NCBI GenBank assembly: GCA_028705905.1
Contig: JAQWCP010000075.1
Location: forward strand, 1-7,168
Direction of reading: 5' to 3'
Length of the DNA stretch: 7,168 nucleotides
From: Oscillospiraceae bacterium
GTDB taxonomy: Bacteria; Bacillota; Clostridia; Oscillospirales; Oscillospiraceae
How positions within the stretch are numbered: the stretch's first letter is position 1; the number at the start of each line of letters is the position of its first letter. The notes beneath the pieces are model-generated. The model saw only the letters and a program-made list of their open reading frames with translations, was not told the DNA's origin and searched no databases. Made by a program: the position numbers and the translations under genes. Positions 1-6,073 of this stretch are shown here, piece after piece.

Positions 1-684
1 CTTTTCCATGATCTCATCGTCGAAATCGGAGACCGCTTCCAACAATTTGATGCGGTATTCCTCGGCGATTTCCTTCATGTCTTCTGGAATTTCTTCCACC
101 CGCATGTCTTTGCCCAGATCGTCATAGTACACGTCTGCTTTCATTTCCACAAGGTCAATGATACCTCTGAACACGTCCTCTGTTCCAATGGGCAGCTGAA
201 TGGGGACAGCATTGCATTTTAGCCGATCTTCAACCATATGCAGGACATTATAGAAATCGGCACCCATAATATCCATTTTGTTCACGTAGATCATACGGGG
301 GACACCGTAATGATCTGCTTGGCGCCAAACGGTTTCCGACTGTGGCTCGACACCGCCCTTGGCGCACATGACGGTCACAGAGCCGTCTAACACCCGTAAA
401 GATCGTTCCACTTCTACCGTGAAGTCTACGTGGCCCGGCGTATCAATGATGTTGATACGGTGATCCTTCCAAAAACAGGTGGTTGCCGCGGAAGTAATGG
501 TAATGCCACGTTCTTGCTCCTGTGCCATCCAGTCCATAGTGGCGGTTCCCTCATGGGTCTCGCCAATTTTGTAATTGACACCGGTATAGTAGAGAATCCG
601 TTCCGTTGTTGTGGTCTTGCCCGCATCAATGTGGGCCATAATTCCAATGTTTCTGGTATTTTCTAACGATACTTGCCTCGGCAT
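1..684 (-). CDS. fusA: Elongation factor G (EF-G), N-terminal 228 codons, 3' end outside window
   Basis: EF-G is the cytosolic GTPase that drives tRNA-mRNA translocation on the ribosome and, with RRF, ribosome recycling. Translating the minus strand from ATG 684-682 gives 228 uninterrupted codons running off the window, about one third of a usual ~690-residue EF-G. The GTPase signatures are visible in order: P-loop AHIDAGKT (residues 17-24), switch I RGIT (59-62), DTPGH (81-85) and NKMD (135-138). The stretches CAKGGVEPQSETVWRQAD (107-124) and NKMDIMGADF (135-144) resemble clostridial EF-G; this is from memory of the family. The start is supported by AGGAG 8 nt upstream. It lies 140 nt downstream of rpsG, as the usual fourth gene of the str cluster. 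Domains II-V are not in view, so fusidic-acid contacts there cannot be judged. The presence of all GTPase motifs indicates an ordinary functional gene. Confidence 0.97.
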   Translation of the reverse strand, partial: MPRQVSLENTRNIGIMAHIDAGKTTTTERILYYTGVNYKIGETHEGTATMDWMAQEQERGITITSAATTCFWKDHRINIIDTPGHVDFTVEVERSLRVLDGSVTVMCAKGGVEPQSETVWRQADHYGVPRMIYVNKMDIMGADFYNVLHMVEDRLKCNAVPIQLPIGTEDVFRGIIDLVEMKADVYYDDLGKDMRVEEIPEDMKEIAEEYRIKLLEAVSDFDDEIMEK

Positions 685-692
685 TCTAATTG

Positions 693-697
693 CTCCT
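693..697 (-). promoter_or_regulatory. Ribosome binding site of fusA
   Basis: AGGAG on the minus strand lies 8 nt before ATG 684-682. It supports the fusA start MPRQVSLENTRNIGI, which matches the usual EF-G N-terminus. Confidence 0.8.
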
Positions 698-745
698 AAT
701 TTCTCTTCATAGTAGACATATTTCTATGCCCCTATGGCCAAATTC

Positions 746-791
746 GTGCGGTGGCCTGAGCCGCGCCGCCGGGCCGCAAACACGGCGCCGT
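746..791 (-). other. GC-rich palindromic block in the rpsG-fusA spacer
   Basis: This block within the 140-nt rpsG-fusA spacer is unusually GC-rich: 33 of the 40 bases at 751-790 are G or C. It contains a perfect 10-bp palindrome, ACGGCGCCGT (782-791), and several competing stems, for example GCGCCG with CGGCGC and TGCGG with CCGCA in the minus-strand RNA. No T-run follows, so it does not look like an intrinsic terminator. I found no promoter-like hexamers and no credible small ORF in it. It may be a structured intercistronic RNA that affects fusA translation or mRNA processing; that is inference. Confidence 0.45.
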
Positions 792-824
792 TCTTCTTCT
801 AACAACCGTGGATCCCCGTTAGGG

Positions 825-1295
825 TTACCAACGGTAATGGGCAAACGCCTTGTTGGCCTCTGCCATCTTGTGTGTGTCTTCACGCTTTTTCACGGCGCTG
901 CCAGTATTGTTGGCAGCATCCATGATCTCGCCGGCCAAACGCTCCCGCATGGTTTTCTCACTCCGTGCGCGGGAATAGTTGGTCAGCCAACGCAGGCCCA
1001 AAGTCTGTCTTCTCTTTGGCCGCACCTCGATGGGCACCTGATATGTGGCACCACCCACCCGGCGCGCCTTGACTTCCAGCACCGGCATAATGTTCTCTAA
1101 CGCTGCGTTGAATGCTTCCAAAGGATCTTTTCCGGCTTTCTCTTGGATTAGCTCAAAAGCACCATAAACGACCTTCTGGGCAACACCCTTCTTGCCGTCT
1201 ACCATGATGCTATTGACCAATCTCGTCACCATGACGGAATTGTAGAGCGGATCCGGCAGAACCTCTCTCTTGGGTACATTTCCTCTTCTGGGCAC
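825..1295 (-). CDS. rpsG: 30S ribosomal protein S7
   Basis: S7 is a primary 16S rRNA-binding protein that nucleates assembly of the 30S head and contacts E-site tRNA. The product from GTG 1295-1293 is 156 residues, the usual bacterial length, starting MPRRGNVPKREVLPDP. Family hallmarks are DGKKGVAQ (33-40), VKARRVGGATYQVP (75-88), LGLRWL (99-104) and the C-terminal KKREDTHKMAEANKAFAHYRW region (136-156). The reading frame extends six codons upstream to another GTG at 1313, but that would add residues absent from S7 and would place the perfect AAGGAGG inside the coding region, so the inner GTG is chosen. It stands 167 nt after rpsL and 140 nt before fusA. In E. coli S7 represses translation of its own operon by binding the rpsL-rpsG spacer; whether that applies here is open. 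The gene is intact and ordinary. Confidence 0.98.
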   Translation of the reverse strand: MPRRGNVPKREVLPDPLYNSVMVTRLVNSIMVDGKKGVAQKVVYGAFELIQEKAGKDPLEAFNAALENIMPVLEVKARRVGGATYQVPIEVRPKRRQTLGLRWLTNYSRARSEKTMRERLAGEIMDAANNTGSAVKKREDTHKMAEANKAFAHYRW

Positions 1296-1303
1296 TTTGC
1301 TTC

Positions 1304-1310
1304 CCTCCTT
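1304..1310 (-). promoter_or_regulatory. Ribosome binding site that fixes the rpsG start
   Basis: A perfect AAGGAGG on the minus strand lies 8 nt before GTG 1295-1293. The competing upstream GTG (1313-1311) overlaps this site and has no Shine-Dalgarno of its own at a useful distance, so the 156-residue S7 start is preferred. Confidence 0.88.
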
Positions 1311-1369
1311 CACAATCTGATTTCATAGGTACTCGAAAGCGTGCCCGCTTCCGTTTGCGCCCCTTTGAC

Positions 1370-1378
1370 TTTATAACA
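1370..1378 (-). promoter_or_regulatory. Weak candidate extended -10 promoter upstream of rpsG
   Basis: The minus strand reads TGTTATAAA, an extended -10 (TG, one base, TATAAA, 5 of 6 matches to TATAAT). At 17 nt spacing the -35 position holds TTATAA, which matches TTGACA at only 3 of 6 positions. It lies just downstream of the terminator-like hairpin at 1404-1435, so it could give rpsG-fusA independent transcription, but the A+T-rich context makes chance likely. Confidence 0.25.
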
Positions 1379-1396
1379 GCGAATTCGCAAATTTAT

Positions 1397-1435
1397 AAAA
1401 AACATCAGGGCTGCGGCGATGCTCGCCGCGCTGAT
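1397..1435 (-). terminator. Terminator-like hairpin / possible attenuator between rpsL and rpsG
   Basis: In minus-strand RNA order a lower stem ATCAG/CTGAT (5 bp) encloses a core stem GCGGCGA/TCGCCGC (7 bp, triloop GCA) with a 1x4 internal loop. One G and then six T residues (1397-1402) follow. This has the anatomy of an intrinsic terminator, though the internal loop weakens it. It starts 27 nt after the rpsL stop. It may partly terminate transcription and so reduce rpsG-fusA relative to rpsL, mark an mRNA 3' end, or be an S7-responsive element in the position known from E. coli. Which of these applies is inference. Confidence 0.55.
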
Positions 1436-1462
1436 TGGAATTGTGTCATCTTCCCTTGTGGC

Positions 1463-1888
1463 TTACTTTTTTTTGCCGGCCTTGGGACGCTTCGCACCAT
1501 ACTTGGAGCGCGCCTGCTGACGGCCGTTCACGCCTTGGGTGTCCAGGCTGCCCCGAATGATGTGATACCGTACGCCAGGCAAGTCCTTGACACGGCCGCC
1601 GCGGATCATAACCACGGAGTGCTCCTGCAAATTGTGGCCAACACCCGGAATATAAGCCGTGACTTCATAGCCATTGGTCAAGCGCACACGAGCGATCTTC
1701 CGCAGGGCAGAGTTCGGCTTTTTGGGCGTAGACGTTCTGACCGCCGTACAAACACCCCGCTTCTGGGGAGATGACAAATCTGTCTCACGATTTTTCAGAG
1801 TATTGAGACTCTTCTGCATCGCCGGAGAATTGGACTTGTACGTCACTTTCTCTCTGCCCTTCCGCACCAACTGGTTAAATGTAGGCAT
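1463..1888 (-). CDS. rpsL: 30S ribosomal protein S12
   Basis: S12 sits at the interface side of the 30S decoding centre and governs translational accuracy. The 141-residue product is in the size range of Gram-positive S12 proteins, which carry a longer N-terminal region than E. coli S12. Visible hallmarks are the N-terminus MPTFNQLVRKGR, the decoding loop TPKKPNSALRK (54-64) and GGRVKDLPGVRYH (97-109). The lysines equivalent to E. coli K42/K43 (K56, K57 here) and K87 (K101), whose substitution gives streptomycin resistance, are all wild type; so is P104. D102 is the aspartate that RimO methylthiolates in some bacteria. A basic lysine-rich tail ends the protein. The ATG start has AAGGAGG 6 nt upstream. 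It follows the L7Ae-family gene by 117 nt and precedes rpsG by 167 nt. Nothing is broken or odd in the gene. Confidence 0.98.
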   Translation of the reverse strand: MPTFNQLVRKGREKVTYKSNSPAMQKSLNTLKNRETDLSSPQKRGVCTAVRTSTPKKPNSALRKIARVRLTNGYEVTAYIPGVGHNLQEHSVVMIRGGRVKDLPGVRYHIIRGSLDTQGVNGRQQARSKYGAKRPKAGKKK

Positions 1889-1894
1889 AGTGTT

Positions 1895-1901
1895 CCTCCT
1901 T
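1895..1901 (-). promoter_or_regulatory. Ribosome binding site of rpsL
   Basis: AAGGAGG on the minus strand, 6 nt before ATG 1888-1886. It is a full anti-16S match, as expected for a highly translated ribosomal-protein gene. Confidence 0.85.
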
Positions 1902-1922
1902 TCTTTCCATTACTTTTCATTT

Positions 1923-1950
1923 ATGTCAGCTCCATAATAGGAGATAACAT
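1923..1950 (-). repeat. Imperfect inverted repeat upstream of rpsL
   Basis: Arms ATGTCAGCTCC (1923-1933) and GGAGATAACAT (1940-1950) flank the 6-nt loop ATAATA. On DNA 9 of 11 positions are complementary. In the minus-strand RNA 10 of 11 pairs form, one being U-G, leaving a single U-C mismatch. It ends 21 nt upstream of the rpsL ribosome binding site. It could be an mRNA hairpin ahead of rpsL or, because its loop coincides with a candidate -10 box, an operator-like site. Confidence 0.55.
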
Positions 1951-1963
1951 GCTCGGATTTCAA
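1934..1963 (-). promoter_or_regulatory. Candidate internal sigma-A promoter ahead of rpsL
   Basis: On the minus strand a -35 box TTGAAA (1958-1963, 5 of 6 matches) and a -10 box TATTAT (1934-1939, 5 of 6) are separated by 18 nt. Transcription would start near 1927, giving a leader of about 40 nt for rpsL. This would be a second promoter for rpsL-rpsG-fusA beside the stronger one upstream of the L7Ae gene. The A+T-rich spacer makes a chance match possible. Confidence 0.45.
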
Positions 1964-2005
1964 TATGTTTCACAAAATGGGAGAATTTTATACCAAAGGT
2001 ATCCT

Positions 2006-2251
2006 CTATTCTTTCAGCAACGCAGCCACTGCCGCGCCGACCAAAATACCGCAGGCTTCTCCCAATGCCCGCATGCTGGAAACGGATTCCACTGGAACCC
2101 CCTGTTCCTCCGCCTGTATCCGCAACGGATCCATCAAGCGGGGATCTGCATCCTCCGCCACAAAGAGACGGGCGACGCTTCCGTCCGCAAGAGCGCGGCG
2201 AGACTGCTTTGCGCCCACCACTTTAGGGCCTTTCTGCAATGCACCCAGCAT
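2006..2251 (-). CDS. L7Ae/YbxF-family kink-turn RNA-binding protein
   Basis: Small proteins of the L7Ae/L30e/S12e/Gadd45 family bind kink-turn RNA; B. subtilis YbxF, encoded at this same place between rpoC and rpsL, binds kink-turns such as that of a SAM riboswitch. The 81-residue product matches the ~82 residues of YbxF. Recognisable parts are VVGAKQSRRAL (11-21, the conserved RNA-contacting segment), VAEDADP (31-37) and the C-terminal LGEACGILVGAAVAALL (63-79). The start is ATG 2251-2249, preceded by AAAGGGGG at 8 nt. The open frame extends to a GTG at 2335, but that codon lies almost at the predicted transcription start and the extra 28 residues resemble nothing in the family. It is the first gene after the strong promoter at 2344-2372. 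Its precise cellular RNA target is not known from this sequence; the names rplGB, ybxF and rpl7ae are in use for homologues. Confidence 0.93.
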   Translation of the reverse strand: MLGALQKGPKVVGAKQSRRALADGSVARLFVAEDADPRLMDPLRIQAEEQGVPVESVSSMRALGEACGILVGAAVAALLKE

Positions 2252-2259
2252 TAATCTTG

Positions 2260-2267
2260 CCCCCTTT
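2260..2267 (-). promoter_or_regulatory. Ribosome binding site that fixes the L7Ae-family gene start
   Basis: AAAGGGGG on the minus strand lies 8 nt before ATG 2251-2249. It is a G-rich variant of AGGAGG, weaker than the sites of rpsL and rpsG, but it supports the 81-residue start over the GTG at 2335. Confidence 0.65.
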
Positions 2268-2279
2268 GCTTTGTTGGTT

Positions 2280-2329
2280 GTCTGCCACCAAACCCAAATA
2301 GATACGGATCCTTCTTTTAGCTGGCAAAC
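2280..2329 (-). other. Possible long-range stem in the 5' leader of the L7Ae-family gene
   Basis: In the minus-strand RNA, GTTTGCCA (2322-2329) can pair with TGGCAGAC (2280-2287) over 8 bp including one G-U pair, closing a 34-nt loop. It falls inside the ~87-nt leader between the predicted start site and the ATG. I see no clear kink-turn signature (no paired GA/GA next to a 3-nt bulge). A role in control of the gene is only conjecture. Confidence 0.3.
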
Positions 2330-2343
2330 CTGCACAATTGAAT

Positions 2344-2372
2344 ATTATACCATCCACTTTTATCTTCGTCAA
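2344..2372 (-). promoter_or_regulatory. Strong sigma-A promoter of the L7Ae-rpsL-rpsG-fusA unit
   Basis: On the minus strand the -35 box is TTGACG (2367-2372, 5 of 6 matches) and the -10 box is TATAAT (2344-2349, 6 of 6), separated by the ideal 17 nt. A TG one base upstream of the -10 box makes it an extended -10. Two five-base T-tracts (2376-2380 and 2388-2392), 12 nt apart, lie just upstream of the -35 box where an UP element would be. Transcription probably starts at an A near 2338-2339, giving a leader of about 87 nt. Such strength fits a ribosomal-protein operon. Confidence 0.9.
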
Positions 2373-2455
2373 GCGAAAAAGTCGATGAAAAATCACCGTT
2401 TTCCCCGTGTTCCCTCTCCGTTTTTTCCATGAAACCCAACGTAGTAATCCATTGG

Positions 2456-2491
2456 AAAAACCAGCGGCTTTGGGATTTCCAAAGCCGCTGG
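2456..2491 (-). terminator. Intrinsic terminator of the rpoB-rpoC unit
   Basis: In minus-strand order CCAGCGGCTTTGG (2479-2491) and CCAAAGCCGCTGG (2461-2473) form a perfect 13-bp stem with a 5-nt loop, followed at once by five T residues (2456-2460). It begins 8 nt after the rpoC stop codon. This is a textbook Rho-independent terminator and separates the polymerase genes from the ribosomal-protein genes downstream. The plus-strand side has no clean T-run next to the stem, so it looks one-directional. Confidence 0.93.
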
Positions 2492-2499
2492 CCTGCATT

Positions 2500-5400
2500 T
2501 TATTGCGCCACTTCCATGGCAGGCATCAGCGCATCCTCTTCCTCGTTCGGTTGCAGCACTTCGTCAAAATCCCGATACATTTGCATCCCGGACCCTGCCG
2601 GAATCAGCTTGCCGATGATGACGTTTTCTTTCAGCCCCTGCAAATGGTCCACCTTGCCCTTGATGGCCGCTTCCGTCAACACCTTGGTAGTCTCCTGGAA
2701 GGAGGCCGCGGAGAGGAAGGAATCCGTTGCCAAGGACGCCTTTGTAATTCCCATCAGAATCTGAGAACCGACGGCCTCCCGCAGCTCCGTTTCACCAGCT
2801 GCGATTCGCGCCCGAATGGCTTGGTTGGAATCGATCAGCTCAAAGCGGTCCACCATAGAGCCAGACAGCAACTCGGTGTCGCCCGCATCTTCTACCCGCA
2901 CTTTGCGGAGCATCTGACGCACAATGACTTCGATATGTTTATCGTTGATATCCACGCCCTGTTGCCGGTATACCCGCAACACTTCCTGGATCAAATAATT
3001 GTGAACGGCAGAGATGCCACGAATCCGCAGCACTTCATGGGGAGATAGGGCGCCGTCTGTCAGCTCCTGGCCCTTTTCCACAAAGTCGCCATCCTGCACG
3101 CGGATGCCCGCGCTGTAAGGGATAGCATAACTTTTCACCTCTCCATCGTCCGGGTTTGTGACAGTGAGGTTGCACAGCGCATTGCGCTTGGCTTCTTCCA
3201 AATGGACGCGACCGGAAATTTCCGCCATCTGTGCCATCTTCTTGGGCTTTCTCGCCTCAAACAGCTCTTCTACGCGAGGCAGACCCTGGGTGATGTCGTC
3301 GCCCGCCACACCGCCGGTGTGGAACGTACGCATGGTAAGCTGGGTGCCCGGCTCGCCAATGGATTGGGCCGCGATGATACCGACCGCCTCGCCGGAGCCA
3401 ACCGGTTCACCATTGGCAAGATTCATGCCATAGCACTTAGAGCAGACGCCGGACCTGGCCTGACAGCGCAGGACGCTCCGAATCTTTACTTCTCGGATAC
3501 CTGCCGCCTCAATGCGCTGGACGTCGTTGTCATCCATCATCTTATCTTTTGACATCAACAGACTGCCATCGGCGTCGTGCAAATCTTCCACCAGATAACG
3601 GCCACGGAGACGGTCCTTGAATTCTTCGATCACCTGGCCATGCTCTGACAGCTCGGAAACGGTAATTCCCTCTGTGGTTCCGCAATCGTCTTCCCGAATG
3701 ATGACATCCTGAGAAACGTCCACCAGGCGGCGGGTGAGGTAACCGGAGTCCGCCGTTCGGAGCGCCGTGTCGGCAAGACCCTTCCGCGCGCCTCTGGATG
3801 AAATAAAGTATTCCAGAACAGACAGCCCTTCCCGGAAATTTGCCTTAATGGGAATTTCAATGGTTTTACCAGCGGTATTGGCCATCAGACCGCGCATACC
3901 GGCCAACTGGCGGATCTGCTTCATCGAACCACGGGCGCCGGAGTCCGCCATCATGAAGATCGGGTTAAACCGATCCAGATTGGCTTGAAGCGCCTGGGTC
4001 ACTTTCTCCGTGGTTTCTTCCCATTCGTCTACCACCAGGCGATACCGTTCATCATTTGTAATAAAGCCGTTCCGGTATTGCTGCTCAATCTGAATGATCT
4101 TTTGCTCGCTTTCGCCGATCAACTTCTGCTTTGCCTCTGGCACTGCCATGTCGGAAATGGAGATGGTCAGTGCGCCTTGGGTTGAATATTTAAAGCCCAG
4201 CGCCTTAATCCGATCCAATACCCCGGCGGAAACAGCAAAGCCGTGTTTGGCGATGCACTTTTCAATGATCTTTCCAAGCTGCTTTTTGCCGGTGGTGAAG
4301 TTGATTTCAAATTCAAATAGATTATCCGGATTGGAACGATCCACAAACCCCAAATCCTGAGGAATCACTTCGTTGAAGATAATACGACCCACTGTTGTAT
4401 TCACGCGCTGCTGTTGTTTCTGCCCGTTGATCTCCTTCTTGATGCGAACAGAAACCGGAGAATGGATGCCCACAACGCCTTCGTTATAGGCCAGAAGCGC
4501 CTCTGTGGTAGAAGCAAAGATATGTCCTGTCCCACTTTCTTCCCGCTCAAATGTCAGATAGTATGCGCCCAAGACCATATCCTGGGTTGGCACCGTCACC
4601 GGCTGGCCGTCCTGGGGACGCAGCAAATTGTTGGCAGAAAGCATCAAAAGCCTTGCTTCCGCCTGAGCCTCTGCCGAAAGAGGAACGTGAACAGCCATTT
4701 GGTCCCCGTCAAAGTCGGCGTTGTAAGCGGTACAAACCAGAGGGTGGAGCTTCAGCGCACGGCCCTCCACCAGTACCGGCTCAAATGCCTGAATGCCCAA
4801 GCGATGCAACGTTGGCGCACGGTTTAACAAAACCGGATGTTCACAAATGATGGTTTCCAGCGCATCCCACACTTCGGTGCGGCCCCGGTCCACCATTTTC
4901 TTGGCGCTCTTGATATTGTTCGCCAAGCCATCCTCCACCAGCTTCTTCATCACGAAGGGACGGAATAGCTCCAGGGCCATTTCTTTCGGGAGGCCGCACT
5001 GATAGATTTTCAGCTCGGGGCCAACCACGATGACGCTACGGCCGGAATAGTCCACTCGCTTGCCCAAAAGATTCTGGCGGAACCGGCCCTGCTTGCCCTT
5101 TAGCATGTCGGACAGCGATTTCAGCGCCCGGTTGTTCGCACCGGTGACGGCGCGGCCACGCCGGCCATTGTCAATCAGTGCGTCCACCGCTTCCTGCAAC
5201 ATCCGTTTTTCGTTGCGCACAATGATGTCCGGGGCGTTTAACTGAATCAACCGTTTCAATCGGTTGTTCCGGTTAATCACTCGACGGTACAGGTCATTGA
5301 GATCGGACGTCGCAAACCGGCCGCCGTCCAATTGCACCATTGGCCGCAGTTCCGGCGGAATCACCGGCAGAACATCGATAATCATCCATTCCGGATGATT

Positions 5401-6057
5401 TCCAGACAGGCGGAATGCCTCCACCACTTCCAGGCGCTTCACGATCCTGGCCTTCTTCTGGCCGGACGCATCCTTCAATTCGGTCCGCAAGGAAGTGGAA
5501 AGCTCCTCCAAGTTGATATCGGCCAGCAGTTTTTTGACTGCTTCAGCACCCATACCGGCGCCAAAGTCGTCTTCGTACTTTTCTCGCATATCCCGATATT
5601 CTTTTTCGCTTAGGATCTGATTTTTAGCTAACGGGGAAAGCCCCGGATCTGTTACAATATACGCCGCAAAATACAATACCTTTTCCAGAATGCGGGGGGA
5701 AATATCCAAAAGCAGGCCCATCCTGGAAGGAATGCCTTTGAAGTACCAGATATGAGACACCGGGGCAGCCAATTCGATATGGCCCATCCGCTCTCTTCTC
5801 ACCTTGGCACGTGTCACTTCTACGCCGCAGCGGTCGCAGATCTTTCCTTTGTAGCGAATTTTTTTATATTTTCCGCAGTGGCATTCCCAGTCCTTGGTCG
5901 GCCCAAAAATTCGTTCGCAAAACAGGCCGTCCCGTTCGGGTTTTAATGTTCTATAGTTAATGGTTTCCGGCTTCTTCACTTCGCCGCAGGACCACTCCCG
6001 AATCATCTCCGGAGAGGCAATCCCAATTTTAATGGACTCAAAAGCTACATAGCTCAT
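2500..6057 (-). CDS. rpoC: DNA-directed RNA polymerase subunit beta'
   Basis: Beta' forms, with beta, the catalytic cleft of bacterial RNA polymerase. The product is 1185 residues, close to the ~1200 of Firmicutes and shorter than the enteric form. Landmarks in order: first zinc site C59, C61, C74, C77; clamp and lid region; active-site NADFDGD (446-452), whose three aspartates hold the catalytic magnesium; the secondary-channel region including MADSGARGS (703-711); bridge helix about 744-785; second zinc site C792, C865, C872, C875; trigger loop with MRTFH (909-913) running directly into TGGVAGDDITQGLPRVEE, with no large insertion as in E. coli; and a C-terminus ending MEVAQ. The start is ATG 6057-6055 because AGGAG lies 8 nt upstream; the in-frame GTG at 6063 is only 2 nt from that site. 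It begins 16 nt after rpoB and ends just before an intrinsic terminator. The gene is complete and no key residue is missing. Confidence 0.99.
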   Translation of the reverse strand: MSYVAFESIKIGIASPEMIREWSCGEVKKPETINYRTLKPERDGLFCERIFGPTKDWECHCGKYKKIRYKGKICDRCGVEVTRAKVRRERMGHIELAAPVSHIWYFKGIPSRMGLLLDISPRILEKVLYFAAYIVTDPGLSPLAKNQILSEKEYRDMREKYEDDFGAGMGAEAVKKLLADINLEELSTSLRTELKDASGQKKARIVKRLEVVEAFRLSGNHPEWMIIDVLPVIPPELRPMVQLDGGRFATSDLNDLYRRVINRNNRLKRLIQLNAPDIIVRNEKRMLQEAVDALIDNGRRGRAVTGANNRALKSLSDMLKGKQGRFRQNLLGKRVDYSGRSVIVVGPELKIYQCGLPKEMALELFRPFVMKKLVEDGLANNIKSAKKMVDRGRTEVWDALETIICEHPVLLNRAPTLHRLGIQAFEPVLVEGRALKLHPLVCTAYNADFDGDQMAVHVPLSAEAQAEARLLMLSANNLLRPQDGQPVTVPTQDMVLGAYYLTFEREESGTGHIFASTTEALLAYNEGVVGIHSPVSVRIKKEINGQKQQQRVNTTVGRIIFNEVIPQDLGFVDRSNPDNLFEFEINFTTGKKQLGKIIEKCIAKHGFAVSAGVLDRIKALGFKYSTQGALTISISDMAVPEAKQKLIGESEQKIIQIEQQYRNGFITNDERYRLVVDEWEETTEKVTQALQANLDRFNPIFMMADSGARGSMKQIRQLAGMRGLMANTAGKTIEIPIKANFREGLSVLEYFISSRGARKGLADTALRTADSGYLTRRLVDVSQDVIIREDDCGTTEGITVSELSEHGQVIEEFKDRLRGRYLVEDLHDADGSLLMSKDKMMDDNDVQRIEAAGIREVKIRSVLRCQARSGVCSKCYGMNLANGEPVGSGEAVGIIAAQSIGEPGTQLTMRTFHTGGVAGDDITQGLPRVEELFEARKPKKMAQMAEISGRVHLEEAKRNALCNLTVTNPDDGEVKSYAIPYSAGIRVQDGDFVEKGQELTDGALSPHEVLRIRGISAVHNYLIQEVLRVYRQQGVDINDKHIEVIVRQMLRKVRVEDAGDTELLSGSMVDRFELIDSNQAIRARIAAGETELREAVGSQILMGITKASLATDSFLSAASFQETTKVLTEAAIKGKVDHLQGLKENVIIGKLIPAGSGMQMYRDFDEVLQPNEEEDALMPAMEVAQ

Positions 6058-6065
6058 TTGCACTT

Positions 6066-6070
6066 CTCCT
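6066..6070 (-). promoter_or_regulatory. Ribosome binding site that fixes the rpoC start
   Basis: AGGAG on the minus strand sits inside the 16-nt rpoB-rpoC spacer, 8 nt before ATG 6057-6055. Its spacing to the alternative GTG 6063-6061 would be 2 nt, too short for normal initiation. Confidence 0.85.
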
Positions 6071-6073
6071 CAC

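Noticed and set aside
426..647. 73-codon minus-strand frame within fusA
   Set aside because: Different frame inside the verified EF-G coding sequence, whose GTPase motifs are continuous across the region.
698..745. Possible promoter just upstream of fusA (TACTAT with TTGGCC)
   Set aside because: The spacing between these hexamers is 21 nt and at 17 nt there is no -35 match, so there is no credible promoter.
690..1100. 136-codon plus-strand frame opposite rpsG
   Set aside because: Shadow of rpsG and the GC-rich spacer; no ribosome binding site and no family resemblance.
1463..1888. Streptomycin-resistance substitutions in S12
   Set aside because: The lysines at 56, 57 and 101 and the proline at 104 are all wild type.
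1993..2005. Small hairpin ATACC-TTT-GGTAT after the L7Ae-family stop as a terminator
   Set aside because: Only 5 mostly A-T pairs and followed by an A-run rather than a T-run on the minus strand, so it is not a functional intrinsic terminator.
2249..2335. 28-residue N-terminal extension of the L7Ae-family protein starting at GTG 2335
   Set aside because: The GTG lies within a few bases of the predicted transcription start, so it would be leaderless, and the extension is absent from YbxF-type proteins; ATG 2251 has a ribosome binding site.
2223..2498. 91-codon minus-strand frame between rpoC and rpsL
   Set aside because: It runs through the rpoC terminator, the promoter and the start of the L7Ae-family gene in another frame; the low-complexity product resembles nothing known.
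2407..3048. 213-codon open frame on the plus strand
   Set aside because: It lies antisense to the 3' end of rpoC and its terminator, has no ribosome binding site or recognisable domain, and is rich in residues expected from a reverse-strand shadow of a long gene.
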